This document shows, one piece after another, positions 28,323 to 37,947 of a stretch of 64,000 nt of DNA; position 1 is the stretch's first letter, and every line of letters begins with the position of its first letter. The stretch comes from Burkholderia sp. 9120. GTDB lineage: Bacteria; Pseudomonadota; Gammaproteobacteria; Burkholderiales; Burkholderiaceae. The stretch spans positions 1,240,001 through 1,304,000 of the forward strand of contig NZ_JQNA01000002.1 of assembly GCF_000745015.1 (NCBI RefSeq), in the 5' to 3' direction. Below the pieces are notes generated by a model that was not told the origin of the DNA, searched no databases, and worked only from the letters and a program-made list of their open reading frames with translations. Position numbers and translations under genes: made by a program.

Positions 28323-29498
28323 ATGCTGATCGACTTCTTCTACTCGCTGCGCGCCGCCAAGCTGCCGGTGTCGGTAAAGGAATATCTGACGCTGCTCGAG
28401 GCGCTCAAGGCCAACGTGATTGCGCCGTCGCTCGACGAGTTTTACTACCTGTCGCGCATCACGCTGGTCAAGGACGAGAAGTACTTCGACAAGTTCGACC
28501 AGGCGTTCGGCGCCTATTTCAGCGGCGTCGCGAAAGCGTCCGAACTGGCCTTCGACGTCCCGCTCGACTGGCTAAAGAAGAAGCTGCAACGCGATCTGTC
28601 GCCGGAGGAAAAAGCGCAGATCGAAGCCATGGGCGGCCTTGACAAGCTGATGGAGCGCCTCAAGGAACTGTTCGACGAACAGAAAGAGCGCCACGAAGGC
28701 GGCAGCAAATGGATCGGCACCGGCGGCACCTCGCCGTTCGGCAACGGCGGCTATAACCCGGAGGGCGTGCGCATCGGCGGCGACGCGGCGGGCAACCGCA
28801 CCGCGGTGAAAGTGTGGGAATCGCGCGCCTATCGCGACTACGACGACCAGGTCGAAATCGGCACGCGCAATATCAAGGTCGCGCTGCGCCGTCTGCGCCG
28901 CTTCGCGCGCGAAGGCGCCGCCGAAGAACTCGACCTGCCCGACACGATCCGCAGCACCGCCGCGAACGCCGGCTGGCTCGATCTGAAGATGGTCCCGGAG
29001 CGGCACAACAAGGTGAAAGTGCTGATGCTGCTCGACGTGGGCGGCTCGATGGACGACCACATCAAGCGCGTCGAGGAACTTTTCTCCGCCGCCAAGGCCG
29101 AGTTCAAGCACCTCGAGTTCTATTACTTCCACAACTGTGTGTACGATTTTCTGTGGAAAAACAACCGCCGCCGTCACGCCGAGCGCATGCCGACGTGGGA
29201 CGTGCTGCACAAATTCACGCCCGACTACAAGCTGATCTTCGTCGGCGACGCGACCATGAGCCCGTACGAAGTGCTGCAGCCGGGCGGCTCGGTCGAATAC
29301 AACAATCCCGAGGCCGGCGCGGTCTGGCTACGGCGTCTCGCGGACCACTTCCCGCATCACGCGTGGCTCAATCCCGAACCGGAAGGGCTGTGGGCGTATC
29401 GCCAGTCGGTCAGCGCGATTCGCGAAGTGCTCGGCCACCGTATGTACCCGCTCACGCTCGCCGGGTTGGAGACCGCCATGCGCACGCTGAGCAAATAA
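28323..29498 (+). CDS. VWA-domain (CoxE-like) protein, MoxR partner
   Basis: 391 residues. The N-terminal half is helical (LIDFFYSLRAAKLPVSVKEYLTLLEALKANV), and the C-terminal half is a VWA domain with the MIDAS-like motif LLDVGGSMDDHIKR, where a glycine replaces the first serine of the usual DxSxS, and FVGDATMSPYEV later. GAGGACCCAGC precedes the ATG. It works with the MoxR ATPase upstream; the client protein is unknown and no metalloenzyme gene lies next to them. Confidence 0.9.
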   Translation: MLIDFFYSLRAAKLPVSVKEYLTLLEALKANVIAPSLDEFYYLSRITLVKDEKYFDKFDQAFGAYFSGVAKASELAFDVPLDWLKKKLQRDLSPEEKAQIEAMGGLDKLMERLKELFDEQKERHEGGSKWIGTGGTSPFGNGGYNPEGVRIGGDAAGNRTAVKVWESRAYRDYDDQVEIGTRNIKVALRRLRRFAREGAAEELDLPDTIRSTAANAGWLDLKMVPERHNKVKVLMLLDVGGSMDDHIKRVEELFSAAKAEFKHLEFYYFHNCVYDFLWKNNRRRHAERMPTWDVLHKFTPDYKLIFVGDATMSPYEVLQPGGSVEYNNPEAGAVWLRRLADHFPHHAWLNPEPEGLWAYRQSVSAIREVLGHRMYPLTLAGLETAMRTLSK

Positions 29499-29554
29499 AT
29501 CCGTTCGTGCTTTATCTTCACCTGCTTCACCTTCAACGATAAGAAAGCTGCCGC

Positions 29555-30775
29555 ATGCGTCCGTCTGCCTCCCCCGATTTGTCCCCTTCCGCCACGCCGC
29601 CGGGACGTTCCAACCCGTTCGCCGACACCTCGCTGTCCACCATCGTCGCCGGTTTCGTTGCGATGATGACCGGCTATACCAGTTCGCTCGTGCTGATGTT
29701 CCAGGCGGGTCAGGCCGCGCATCTGAGCGATGCGCAGATTTCGTCGTGGATCTGGGCGCTGTCGATCGGCATGGCCGTCTGCACGATCGGCCTGTCGCTG
29801 CGCTTTCGCGCGCCGATCGTGATCGCATGGTCGACGCCCGGCGCGGCGCTGCTGGTGTCGTCGCTGCCGCATGTGGCGTATCCCGAGGCGATCGGCGCGT
29901 TTATCGTCTGCGCGGTGCTGCTGACGGTGGTCGGTCTGACCGGCTGGTTCGACACGCTGATGAAAAAAATCCCGGCCGGCATCGCCTCGGCGTTGCTGGC
30001 GGGGATTCTGTTCGAGATCGGCATTGAGATTTTCCGCGCCGCGCAATTCCAGACCGCGCTGGTGCTGACCATGTTCTTCACCTATCTGATCGTCAAACGG
30101 CTGGCCCCGCGCTACGCGATCGTGACGACGCTGATCGTCGGCACGGCGGCGGCCGGTGGGCTCGGCCTGCTCGATTTCAGCCGCTTTCACGTAGCGCTCG
30201 CGCATCCGGTGTTCACGATGCCGGCGTTTTCGTTGGCCGCCAGCGTCAGCATCGGCATTCCGCTGTTCGTCGTCGCGATGGCGTCGCAGAACGTGCCGGG
30301 CATTGCCGTGTTGCGCGCGGACGGCTACAGCACGCCGTCGGCGCCGCTGATTTCCACGACCGGCCTCGCCTCGCTGCTGCTCGCGCCGTTCGGCTCGCAC
30401 GGCATCAATCTTGCGGCGATCACCGCGGCGATCTGCACCGGCCCCGAAGCGCACGAAAACCGCGACAAGCGTTACACCGCGGCGGTCTGGTGCGGCATTT
30501 TCTATCTGATCGCCGGGGTGTTCGGCGCCACTATAGCCGCGCTGTTCGCGGCGCTGCCGAAGGCGCTGGTGGTGTCCGTCGCGGCGCTGGCGCTGTTCGG
30601 CTCGATCATGAGCGGCCTCGCCAACGCCATGCAGGACCTCAAGCAGCGCGAAGCGGCGCTGGTAACGTTCATGGTGACGGCCTCCGGGCTGACCTTGCTG
30701 TCCATCGGCTCGGCGTTCTGGGGGCTGGTGGCGGGCGTGGTGACCCAGGTGGTGTTGAACGCGCGGCGTGGCTGA
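29555..30775 (+). CDS. benE: BenE-family benzoate/H+ symporter-like membrane protein
   Basis: 406 residues with about 11-12 hydrophobic helices. BenE-type sequences are visible in IVAGFVAMMTGYTSSLVLMFQAG, IVIAWSTPGAALL, FVVAMASQNVPGIAVLRADGY and FGSHGINLAAITAAICTGPEAH. BenE imports benzoate with a proton. There is no benzoate catabolic cluster here, so the substrate is open. It starts 56 bp after the VWA gene and could share that transcript. Confidence 0.85.
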   Translation: MRPSASPDLSPSATPPGRSNPFADTSLSTIVAGFVAMMTGYTSSLVLMFQAGQAAHLSDAQISSWIWALSIGMAVCTIGLSLRFRAPIVIAWSTPGAALLVSSLPHVAYPEAIGAFIVCAVLLTVVGLTGWFDTLMKKIPAGIASALLAGILFEIGIEIFRAAQFQTALVLTMFFTYLIVKRLAPRYAIVTTLIVGTAAAGGLGLLDFSRFHVALAHPVFTMPAFSLAASVSIGIPLFVVAMASQNVPGIAVLRADGYSTPSAPLISTTGLASLLLAPFGSHGINLAAITAAICTGPEAHENRDKRYTAAVWCGIFYLIAGVFGATIAALFAALPKALVVSVAALALFGSIMSGLANAMQDLKQREAALVTFMVTASGLTLLSIGSAFWGLVAGVVTQVVLNARRG

Positions 30776-31005
30776 GCGCCCGAAATAAGGGTGAACGGAT
30801 CGGGTTGGGCAAGTGTCAACCCTGCATCAGGCGATCCGCCATAGAATAGAAGCATCCGGCAGCGCTTTCCGTCAAAATGCCCCGGCACTATGACGGGCAG
30901 CGCTGCAGCGTGACCCGCGGCCGCCGGCACTGGTGAATCCGATCAGTCCGGCGGCGATCTCATTTCTCCTGAACCACGGCGCGCATGCGCCCTGAAGGCT
31001 CGAAC

Positions 31006-31959
31006 ATGACAACCGCACTCGACCAACTCAAGCAATACACCACCGTCGTCGCCGATACCGGCGACTTCCAGCAGCTTGCCCAGTACAAGCCGCAGGACGC
31101 AACGACCAATCCGTCGCTGATTCTGAAGGCCGTCCAGAAAGACGACTACAAGCCGCTGCTCGAAAAGACCGTGAAGGCGCACGCGTCGAAGCCGGTTGGC
31201 GCGATCATCGACCAGTTGCTGATCGCGTTCGGCACCGAAATCCTCAAGATCATTCCGGGTCGCGTGTCGACTGAAGTCGACGCGCGTCTGTCGTTCGACA
31301 CCGAAGCGTCGATCGCCAAGGGCCGCGAGTTGATCGCGCTGTATAAGGACCACGGCATCGGCCGCGAACGCGTGCTGATCAAGCTCGCGTCCACGTGGGA
31401 AGGCATCCGTGCCGCCGAAGTGCTGCAGAAGGAAGGCATCCACTGCAACATGACGCTGCTGTTCTCGCTCGCACAGGCCGCGGCTTGCGCCGAAGCGGGC
31501 GCGCAACTCATTTCGCCGTTCGTCGGCCGTATTTACGACTGGTACAAGAAGAACGCCGGCAGCGCGTGGGACGAAGCGAAAGACGGCGGCGCCAACGATC
31601 CGGGCGTCAAGTCGGTGCGCCGCATCTACGCGTACTACAAGAAGTTCGGCTACAAGACCGAGGTGATGGGCGCGAGCTTCCGCACGCCGGGTCAGGTTCT
31701 GGAACTGGCCGGCTGCGATCTGCTGACCATCAGCCCGGATCTGCTGCAAAAGCTGCAGGAGAGCACCGAGAAGGTTGAACGCAAGCTGTCGGCGGACCTC
31801 TCGCAGGGCGCGGATATCGAACGCGTGCCGGTGGACGAATCGTCGTTCCGTTTCCTCGTCAATGACGAAGCCATGGCGACCGAAAAGCTCGCCGAAGGTA
31901 TCCGCGCGTTCGCCGCAGATGCCGTCAAGCTGGAAAAGCTGATCGAAGCGCTGCGTTGA
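31006..31959 (+). CDS. tal: Transaldolase
   Basis: 317 residues, class-B transaldolase of the pentose phosphate pathway; it moves a dihydroxyacetone unit from sedoheptulose-7-phosphate to glyceraldehyde-3-phosphate. The Schiff-base lysine is in [15 protein letters not shown], and the N-terminal ATTNPSLIL and [11 protein letters not shown] segments are diagnostic. The start is ATG 31006 ([12 protein letters not shown]) with GAAGGCTCGAAC before it, rather than an ATG 21 bases upstream. The 230-bp gap upstream shows no gene. A 14-bp stem terminator follows. Confidence 0.97.
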   Translation: MTTALDQLKQYTTVVADTGDFQQLAQYKPQDATTNPSLILKAVQKDDYKPLLEKTVKAHASKPVGAIIDQLLIAFGTEILKIIPGRVSTEVDARLSFDTEASIAKGRELIALYKDHGIGRERVLIKLASTWEGIRAAEVLQKEGIHCNMTLLFSLAQAAACAEAGAQLISPFVGRIYDWYKKNAGSAWDEAKDGGANDPGVKSVRRIYAYYKKFGYKTEVMGASFRTPGQVLELAGCDLLTISPDLLQKLQESTEKVERKLSADLSQGADIERVPVDESSFRFLVNDEAMATEKLAEGIRAFAADAVKLEKLIEALR

Positions 31960-32016
31960 TGGCGGTGAGATTCGCGGCGGCGGAGTAAGTCGCCGCGCTT
32001 GCCGCGAAGATTGTTC

Positions 32017-32060
32017 GGCAAACGGCCCCGGACCTGACGGTTCGGGGCCGTTTGCCGTTT
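32017..32060 (+). terminator. Transaldolase terminator
   Basis: GGCAAACGGCCCCG and CGGGGCCGTTTGCC form a perfect 14-bp stem around a 12-base loop, followed by GTTTA. Confidence 0.8.
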
Positions 32061-32195
32061 ACCGACCCGCCCTACCCTACGATATAAAGTCACGATCCCG
32101 CCGCAACGGACGACTACAATTTTCACCACGCCCGTCCCTCTTGGCGGTCTACCGAGGGCCGCCGGCGCCTGCTGTTCCTACTTCAGGAGACGATC

Positions 32196-32606
32196 ATGTC
32201 CGTTCAGCCTTACGTGTTTTTCAACGGCCGTTGCGAAGAAGCGCTCGACTATTACACCGAGAAACTCGGCGCCGAAGTGCTGCTCAAGATGCGCTACAAA
32301 GAAGCGCCGCCCGACCCGCACAACGCGCCGCGCGCCGGCCTCGAAGAAAAAATCATGCACGCGTCGATCAAGATGGGTTCGACCGTCTGGATGGCGTCCG
32401 ACGGCCATTGCGATCCGGCCGCGAAAATGGAAGGCTTCGCGCTGTCGCTCACGGCCGAGCCCGCCGTCGCCGAAAAATACTTCAACGCACTCGCCGACGG
32501 CGGTCAGGTCACGTTGCCGTTTCAGCCGACCTTCTGGAGCAAGGGCTTCGGGATGCTGGTGGACCGTTTCGGTCTGATGTGGATGGTGACGTTGCCGGAA
32601 GACTGA
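32196..32606 (+). CDS. VOC-family protein, PhnB-like
   Basis: 136 residues, one glyoxalase/bleomycin-resistance-type fold. It opens VQPYVFFNGRCEEALDYYTEKLGAEV and closes with MLVDRFGLMWMVTLP, as in PhnB and 3-demethylubiquinone-methyltransferase-like proteins. These bind a metal but the reaction is unknown. A good ribosome site, CAGGAGACGATC, precedes the ATG. It is convergent with the FUSC gene, only 30 bp away. Confidence 0.85.
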   Translation: MSVQPYVFFNGRCEEALDYYTEKLGAEVLLKMRYKEAPPDPHNAPRAGLEEKIMHASIKMGSTVWMASDGHCDPAAKMEGFALSLTAEPAVAEKYFNALADGGQVTLPFQPTFWSKGFGMLVDRFGLMWMVTLPED

Positions 32607-32636
32607 ACTCGCCGCCGCGCCGTGCCGCGGACGCTG

Positions 32637-33764
32637 CTAAACCTTCAGCAAGGTCCGCGAATGCCGTTCGATATTCCAGTTCGGCTCGGTTTCCAGCAAT
32701 AGCGCGCGCAGCCGGTCCACCTGCTCCGCGAGCCGCTGACCGAGCCAATACGGCCCCTGCAGATCGGCCGGCAGTCTGAGCGCCGCGTCGCCATGCGCCT
32801 GCGCGAGCGGCGACGCGGCCGGAATCCCAAAGTGCGTCGCCCGGCCGAAGCGCAAGCCCCGCGAAATCGCCAGCAGAGTCGCCCGCACGGCGTGCACCTC
32901 GGCGCCGCACTGCGCGCCATACGCGGCGCGTGCGACCGCGTCGGCATGCATCAGCGGGCCGGTGGCGAGCAGTTCCAGCGAACTGAGCACCGAGGAGCGG
33001 TGCAGCCGCTGAATTTCATCGAGTCTGGACTGCGGCACGTCGATCTCTTTCGCGACCGACGGCATCAGCGCAAGCATCTGCACCAGCCGCTTGTTGATCG
33101 CCAGAAAGTGCTGAACCTGTTCTTCCTCGCTGATCGTCTCGCCACCGATCAGCCGCGTATAGATGCGCGCGCATTCGCGCAGATTGGTCGCGATGCCGTA
33201 GCGCCACGAATAAGTGGCATGCAGCGGCAGCGCGAACGAAAACGCCAGCGCGATCACAATGCCGATCAGCACGTTCAGCGTGCGCCACAGCCCGACGTCG
33301 ATCAGATTGTCGCCATGCCCGGCGACGATGCACATCGTGATGGCCGTCAACAGCCCGATGTAACCGGACGAGCCGATCGCGAACCACGCGCAGATCGCCG
33401 CGACGATCGACATCAGCACATAGGTCACCGGCAACGAGCCGGTGAAATTCTGCACCAGGATCAGCGCGAGTCCGATCGTCGCGCCGAGCAGCGTACCCGC
33501 CGCCCGTTCGGCGGCTTTCTTGCGGATATTGCCGTGATGCTGCAAGCCGCCGATCACCACCAGCAACGTTACCGACGACCAGATGCCATGCGGAATGTCG
33601 ATGCCCGTAGTCGCCAGAATCGACACCAGCATCGCGAGGCCAACGCGCAGGCTATGCAGCACCTTCGCGTGACGATAGCGGTAATACGGCGAGGTGATCG
33701 CGCGCACCATCCGGCTGAGCGCCGAGCGGCGTGGAATCACAGTGTGGGAATCGGCAGAGGCCAT
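32637..33764 (-). CDS. FUSC-family inner membrane protein
   Basis: 375 residues. Six hydrophobic segments lie in the first half (HSLRVGLAMLVSILATTGI, WSSVTLLVVIGGL, AGTLLGATIGLALILVQ, YVLMSIVAAICAWFAIG, YIGLLTAITMCIVAGHG, LNVLIGIVIALAFSFALPL), followed by a long cytoplasmic helical part. This is the half-size arrangement of fusaric-acid/aromatic-acid efflux proteins (YccC, AaeB relatives). No periplasmic adaptor gene is adjacent, so export partners are unknown. Confidence 0.85.
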   Translation of the reverse strand: MASADSHTVIPRRSALSRMVRAITSPYYRYRHAKVLHSLRVGLAMLVSILATTGIDIPHGIWSSVTLLVVIGGLQHHGNIRKKAAERAAGTLLGATIGLALILVQNFTGSLPVTYVLMSIVAAICAWFAIGSSGYIGLLTAITMCIVAGHGDNLIDVGLWRTLNVLIGIVIALAFSFALPLHATYSWRYGIATNLRECARIYTRLIGGETISEEEQVQHFLAINKRLVQMLALMPSVAKEIDVPQSRLDEIQRLHRSSVLSSLELLATGPLMHADAVARAAYGAQCGAEVHAVRATLLAISRGLRFGRATHFGIPAASPLAQAHGDAALRLPADLQGPYWLGQRLAEQVDRLRALLLETEPNWNIERHSRTLLKV

Positions 33765-33820
33765 GGCGGCGCGGCGAATCCTTCGAAAGACAGTTCCGCT
33801 ATCGTGCCCTGGACTGCCCT

Positions 33821-33857
33821 ATAAAGACAAACGCCCGCGAACTTTCGTCCGCGGGCG
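33821..33857 (-). terminator. Terminator after the mctP unit
   Basis: CGCCCGCG and CGCGGGCG (33832-33857) form an 8-bp stem. Read on the minus strand it is followed by TTTGTCTTTA, a moderate T-run 40-70 bp after the mctP stop. Confidence 0.65.
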
Positions 33858-33893
33858 CCGTGATTCATGCTGCGATGAGACAGTCAGGCGCTG

Positions 33894-35444
33894 TTAGCCC
33901 TCGACCACATCCAGATAATCTTCCGGACGCGTGCGGTCCTCGGCGCGCTGCATGCCGAGCACGCGCACCAGCAGACTCACCAACACCGACACCACCAGGT
34001 TCACGATCAGCGACCACACCGCCGCATAACCCGGAATCGCCAGACCGAACAGGTGAATCGTGAAGATCGAGCCCGCCAGCTTCAGCGAAATCGCCATCCA
34101 CGTGCCGGTTGCAATCCCCACCGCCCAGCCGGCCAGCAGGCCGCGATAGTCGAGCACGCGCGTGTACAGACCGAGCACGATCGCCGGCAGCGTCTGGATG
34201 ATCCAGATCCCGCCGAGCAGTTGCAACTGGATCGCGTACGTGAGCGGCAGACCGAGAATGAACGCGACCGCGCCGACCTTCACGATCAGCGAGACCAGCT
34301 TCGCGACATTGGTCTCCTGCTCGTGCGACATGTTGCGGTTCACGAACTCCTTGTGGATGTTGCGCGTGTACAGGTTGGCCGCCGCGATCGACATGATCGC
34401 CGCCGGCACCAGCGCGCCGATGCCGATTGCCGCGAACGCCACGCCGACGAACCACGACGGGAAGAAGTGCAGGAACAGCGCCGGCACCGCGAAGTTCGGG
34501 CCGAACGCCTTGAAGTACGGCGCGAATTCCGGCATGTCCTTCACGCCCGAGGCCAACGCCATGAAGCCGAGCAGCGCGAGCAGGCCGAGCACCAGTGAGT
34601 ACGCCGGCAGCATCGCCATGTTGCGGCGGATCGTGTTACCCGACTTCGACGACAGCACCGCGGTGATCGAGTGCGGATACAGGAACAGCGCGAGCGCCGA
34701 ACCCACCGCCAGTGTGGCGTACGCGCTATAGCCGTTCAGGCTCGACACGTCCGGCGCCTTCAGCAGCAGCTTGGCCGGCGGCACGACGCTGAAGATATGC
34801 CCGAAGCCACCCAGTTGCGGCGGAATCACGATAATTGCGGCGAAGATCACGATATAGATCAGGATGTCCTTCACGACCGCGATCATGGCCGGCGCGCGCA
34901 GACCCGAGGTGTAGGTGTAGGCCGCCAGAATCGCGAACGCGATGATCAGCGGCAGATCGCCGACGAAGCCCTTGGTGTCGAAACCGAGCGCGCCGATCAC
35001 CACTTCGATACCGACCAGTTGCAGCGCGATATACGGCATGGTCGCGACGATGCCGGTGACGGCGATCGCGAGAGCCAGCATGCGGCTGCCGTAGCGTGCC
35101 GACACGAAGTCCGCCGATGTCACGTAGCCCTGACGTTTGGCGATGCTCCACAGTTTCGGGAACACGACGAACGCGAACGGATAGATCAGGATCGTGTACG
35201 GCAGCGCGAAGAAACCGGTTGCGCCCGCACCGAACACCAGCGCCGGCACGGCGATGAAGGTGTACGCGGTGTACAGGTCGCCGCCCAGCAGGAACCAGGT
35301 GACGACGGTGCCGAAGCGCCGGCCGCCGAGGCCCCACTCTTCCAGATGGGCGAGATCGCCGCGCCGCCAGTGGGCTGCGACAAAGCCGAGAATCGTGACG
35401 CCGATGAAAAACAGAACGAAGACGAAAGTTGCGGTGGCGTTCAT
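33894..35444 (-). CDS. mctP: Monocarboxylate permease of the sodium:solute symporter family, MctP-like
   Basis: 516 residues with about 13 hydrophobic helices, starting MNATATFVFVLFFIGVTILG. SSS features include GRRFGTVVTWFLLGGDLYTAYTF, TSADFVSARYGSR, ALFLYPHSITAVLSSKSG and GIGALVPAAIMSIAAANLYTRNI. MctP of Rhizobium takes up lactate, pyruvate, propionate and similar acids; the same specificity is inferred here. Its ATG overlaps the stop of the DUF3311 gene by one base (TAATG), indicating translational coupling. Confidence 0.88.
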   Translation of the reverse strand: MNATATFVFVLFFIGVTILGFVAAHWRRGDLAHLEEWGLGGRRFGTVVTWFLLGGDLYTAYTFIAVPALVFGAGATGFFALPYTILIYPFAFVVFPKLWSIAKRQGYVTSADFVSARYGSRMLALAIAVTGIVATMPYIALQLVGIEVVIGALGFDTKGFVGDLPLIIAFAILAAYTYTSGLRAPAMIAVVKDILIYIVIFAAIIVIPPQLGGFGHIFSVVPPAKLLLKAPDVSSLNGYSAYATLAVGSALALFLYPHSITAVLSSKSGNTIRRNMAMLPAYSLVLGLLALLGFMALASGVKDMPEFAPYFKAFGPNFAVPALFLHFFPSWFVGVAFAAIGIGALVPAAIMSIAAANLYTRNIHKEFVNRNMSHEQETNVAKLVSLIVKVGAVAFILGLPLTYAIQLQLLGGIWIIQTLPAIVLGLYTRVLDYRGLLAGWAVGIATGTWMAISLKLAGSIFTIHLFGLAIPGYAAVWSLIVNLVVSVLVSLLVRVLGMQRAEDRTRPEDYLDVVEG

Positions 35445-35683
35445 TATCGCGCGCCCCCTTGCGGACGGCCCGATGAGCGCGCCTTGGTCTTGAAGTACAC
35501 GAGCGCCGTGATGACGGCGCTGATCAGCACCCACAGGAGCTGATACCAGTAGAAGAACGGGAAATCGAACAGTTGCGGTTCGACCTTGTTGTATGACGGC
35601 ACCCAGATCATCGCGATCCAGGGCAACAGCAGCAACCAGAGCCAGTGCTTGCTGGCCTTGTTCGCGTCGGCGTCGTGAGCCAT
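35444..35683 (-). CDS. Small two-helix membrane protein, DUF3311
   Basis: 79 residues with two hydrophobic segments, WLWLLLLPWIAMIWVPSYN and FYWYQLLWVLISAVITALVYF. DUF3311 proteins are regularly encoded directly before MctP-like symporters and are probably a small accessory subunit. GGAAGAGGAGACGTC is the ribosome site. It is the first gene of the two-gene unit with mctP. The 294 bp up to 35977 hold no gene I can support. Confidence 0.88.
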   Translation of the reverse strand: MAHDADANKASKHWLWLLLLPWIAMIWVPSYNKVEPQLFDFPFFYWYQLLWVLISAVITALVYFKTKARSSGRPQGGAR

Positions 35684-35977
35684 GACGTCTCCTCTTCCCT
35701 ATTATTGAAATGTTGTTGGCCCGTGTTTGACGGGTGGTGGAACCCATTGCGGATAGCCACGGGCGCCCCGAAAGCTTCGAAAGAGTATAGGAGCCGCGAA
35801 CGTGCGGTCAAGCAGGGCCGACCCGAGGCGCGAGCCTGCTGTTGGGGCGCGCGGAGCGGCGGCTTAACGGAGACGAGGGGGTATGGCGGACTGCAGAACC
35901 GTCGCATGCACGCAACGGGGAGGCGCGAAGCCCTGGGGGAAGTCGAGCCGGCGGCAGCCGGCCCGACCTTGACGGCA

Positions 35978-36898
35978 TCAGATCGCGAACGAGTCGCCCT
36001 TCTGCCCGGTCGATTCCTGCAGACCCTTGATCCACTTGCGCGCCGGCAAGCCGAGTTCCGCTTCGATCAGCCTGGCGCGCGCCTGCAGCGCCGTGAACGG
36101 CACGTCGAGCGCCGGGCCCGAGAACGCGATCGCGATGCGGTTGCCGTCGTGCACTTCCGGCAGCGCGATCACGCGGCCGTCGAAGGCTTCGTTCAGGCGC
36201 TTCATGTTGCGCACGAAGCTCGGATGATCGCCGAACAGATTCACCGTCACCACGCCCGCATCGGTCAGGCACGCGCGCACCGCGCGGTAGAAGCCGACGC
36301 TGTCGAGCACCGGGCCGCGCGCGGTCGCTTCATAGACGTCGACCTGCAGCGCGCCGATCGTGCCGTGGTTGGCGCTGTCGTTGACGAAGTCCCACGCGTC
36401 GGTTTCGTGCACGGTCAGGCGCGCGTCGTCGTGCGGCAGTTCGAACATCGTGCGGGCGGCAATCACGACCGCCGGGTTCAGTTCCACCGCCTCGACCTTG
36501 GCGCGCTTCAGGAAGCGGTACGCGAACTTGGTCAGCGCCGCCGCGCCCAGACCGAGCTGGACGACGCGCCTGGGCGTTTCGATGAACAGCAGCCAGGCCA
36601 TCATCTGCTGTGCGTATTCGAGTTCGATGTGATCCGGCTTACGCAGACGCATGGCGCCTTGCACCCATTCCGTGCCGAAATGCAGGAAGCGCACGCCGCC
36701 TTCTTCGGAGAACGTCACCGGTGCGAAACGCGGCTTGCGCGGCGTTTCGATTTGCGGCGCGTCGTGCAGATCGTCGTCGTGCAACGGGCGCTTCCTGCTG
36801 CGCACGGCTTGCTGTTTGCCGCCGGCGCTGGCGGATTCGGCGTCGCGATTGCGGAAGGCGCGCGCTTCGGCCGAAGCGCGCTTGATCAATTTCGTCAT
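35978..36898 (-). CDS. Spermidine-synthase-like methyltransferase-fold protein
   Basis: 306 residues from MTKLIKRASAEARAFRNR. The first 60 residues are polar and basic. The core is a class I SAM-fold as in polyamine synthases: VVQLGLGAAALTKFAYRFL for the cofactor loop, VEAVELNPAVVIAARTMF for the acidic strand and DDARLTVHETDAWDFV. The loop after motif I lacks a clear polyamine-type GGGDG, so the activity may differ from putrescine aminopropyl transfer. It stands alone, ending 15 bp from a broken glycosylase end. Confidence 0.8.
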   Translation of the reverse strand: MTKLIKRASAEARAFRNRDAESASAGGKQQAVRSRKRPLHDDDLHDAPQIETPRKPRFAPVTFSEEGGVRFLHFGTEWVQGAMRLRKPDHIELEYAQQMMAWLLFIETPRRVVQLGLGAAALTKFAYRFLKRAKVEAVELNPAVVIAARTMFELPHDDARLTVHETDAWDFVNDSANHGTIGALQVDVYEATARGPVLDSVGFYRAVRACLTDAGVVTVNLFGDHPSFVRNMKRLNEAFDGRVIALPEVHDGNRIAIAFSGPALDVPFTALQARARLIEAELGLPARKWIKGLQESTGQKGDSFAI

Positions 36899-36912
36899 GT
36901 GAGGATGTCGCG

Positions 36913-37011
36913 TTAGAGGCACAATTTTTGGTCGAACGAGAGCATAGCATTCGCCGGACTGGACGAAGGCAATACGAGGGCGGCGTAGCCGGCCGCGCCG
37001 ATCGCCGGCGC
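36913..37011 (-). pseudogene. Remnant of a hypoxanthine-DNA glycosylase C terminus
   Basis: About 30 codons ending in a stop at 36913 read AIGAAGYAALVLPSSSPANA and then MLSFDQKLCL. The intact glycosylase at 37948-38424 ends GYETLVLPSSSPANATLSFDQKL. No start or upstream part of the gene is present. The two ends lie on the same strand about 1 kb apart and bracket the ParA-like gene. At DNA level the best shared word is GCATTCGCCGGACT; overall identity is moderate, so the duplication is old or came from a related gene. Confidence 0.75.
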
Positions 37012-37188
37012 CGGCGAGGCGCCGCAACGGATCGATATTTTGTCCAGTTTGACACCTCTGCCGATCACCCAGCATGCTGCTGCCACGCACGCCTTGCCTG
37101 CCGACATGACCTGTTTCGTCGTTACGTCACCGAAACCTGCTAGCCTCGGTTTCGGCGCTACCACCTCCATCACACGGGAACCGTAAGC

Positions 37189-37884
37189 ATGAGTCATATC
37201 CACTTCATCGGCGGAGAAAAAGGCGGCGTGGGCAAATCGCTCGCCGCCCGCGTGCTAGCCCAGTATTTCATCGATCGGGGCGTGTCCTTCATGGGCTTCG
37301 ATACCGACAGATCGCATGGCGCGCTGCTGCGTTTCTATGCCGACTTTGCCGCGCCTGCCGTTCTCGACCAGCATGACAGCCTCGATCCCGTCCTGGAAGC
37401 GGCCATCGCAGAACCGCAGCGACGCATCGTGGTCGACCTCGCGGCCCAGACGCAGCAGGCGCTCGCCGGATGGCTCGACGATTCGGACGTATTCGGTTTC
37501 GCCGAAGAACACGGCCTCGCGCTAACGTGGTGGCACGTCATGGACACCGGGCGCGATTCGGTCGATCTGTTACGGCAATGGCTCGACGCCTTCGGCGGAC
37601 GCATCAAGCTGGTACTCGTGCTAAACGAAGTTCGCGGCGACCGCTTCGAGATTCTGGAGGCATCGGGCGAGCGCAAGCGGGCCGAAGCACTCGGCGCCAG
37701 CGTGATAACACTGCGCCACCTGCCCGATACAACGATGCAGAAGATCGATCGACAGAGCGCGAGCTTCTGGGCGGCAGTCAATCATCCGGATCGTGCCGCC
37801 ACCGGGCTCGGCTTGCTGGAACGCCAACGCGTCAAGGTGTGGCTACATCGCGCTTATGCGGAACTGGACACGCTGGCCTTGTAG
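37189..37884 (+). CDS. ParA/MinD-like P-loop protein
   Basis: 231 residues. A deviant Walker A with the signature lysine (GGEKGGVGKSLAARVLAQ) and MGFDTDRSHGALLRFY place it in the ParA/CobQ group; RRIVVDLAAQTQQALAGWL is the likely Walker B region. The C-terminal half is not typical of plasmid partition ParA, and no parB or parS-like repeat follows. Similar stand-alone proteins are sometimes labelled mobilization proteins, without support visible here. It sits alone, opposite in strand to its neighbours, between two copies of the glycosylase 3' end. Confidence 0.8.
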   Translation: MSHIHFIGGEKGGVGKSLAARVLAQYFIDRGVSFMGFDTDRSHGALLRFYADFAAPAVLDQHDSLDPVLEAAIAEPQRRIVVDLAAQTQQALAGWLDDSDVFGFAEEHGLALTWWHVMDTGRDSVDLLRQWLDAFGGRIKLVLVLNEVRGDRFEILEASGERKRAEALGASVITLRHLPDTTMQKIDRQSASFWAAVNHPDRAATGLGLLERQRVKVWLHRAYAELDTLAL

Positions 37885-37899
37885 GCGGATCCGGCTTCT

Positions 37900-37930
37900 A
37901 CGCGGGGCGCACGGGAAGCCCCGCGTTTGC
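37900..37930. terminator. Hairpin between the ParA-like and glycosylase genes
   Basis: ACGCGGGGC and GCCCCGCGT form a 9-bp stem with a 9-base loop, followed by TTGC. It could serve the convergent genes on either side; the T-run is short. Confidence 0.5.
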
Positions 37931-37947
37931 GCGATTGAGAAACAACG

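Noticed and set aside
37189..37884. Plasmid-type partition locus
   Set aside because: No parB, no parS-like iterated repeats and no replication gene; only the P-loop ATPase is present.
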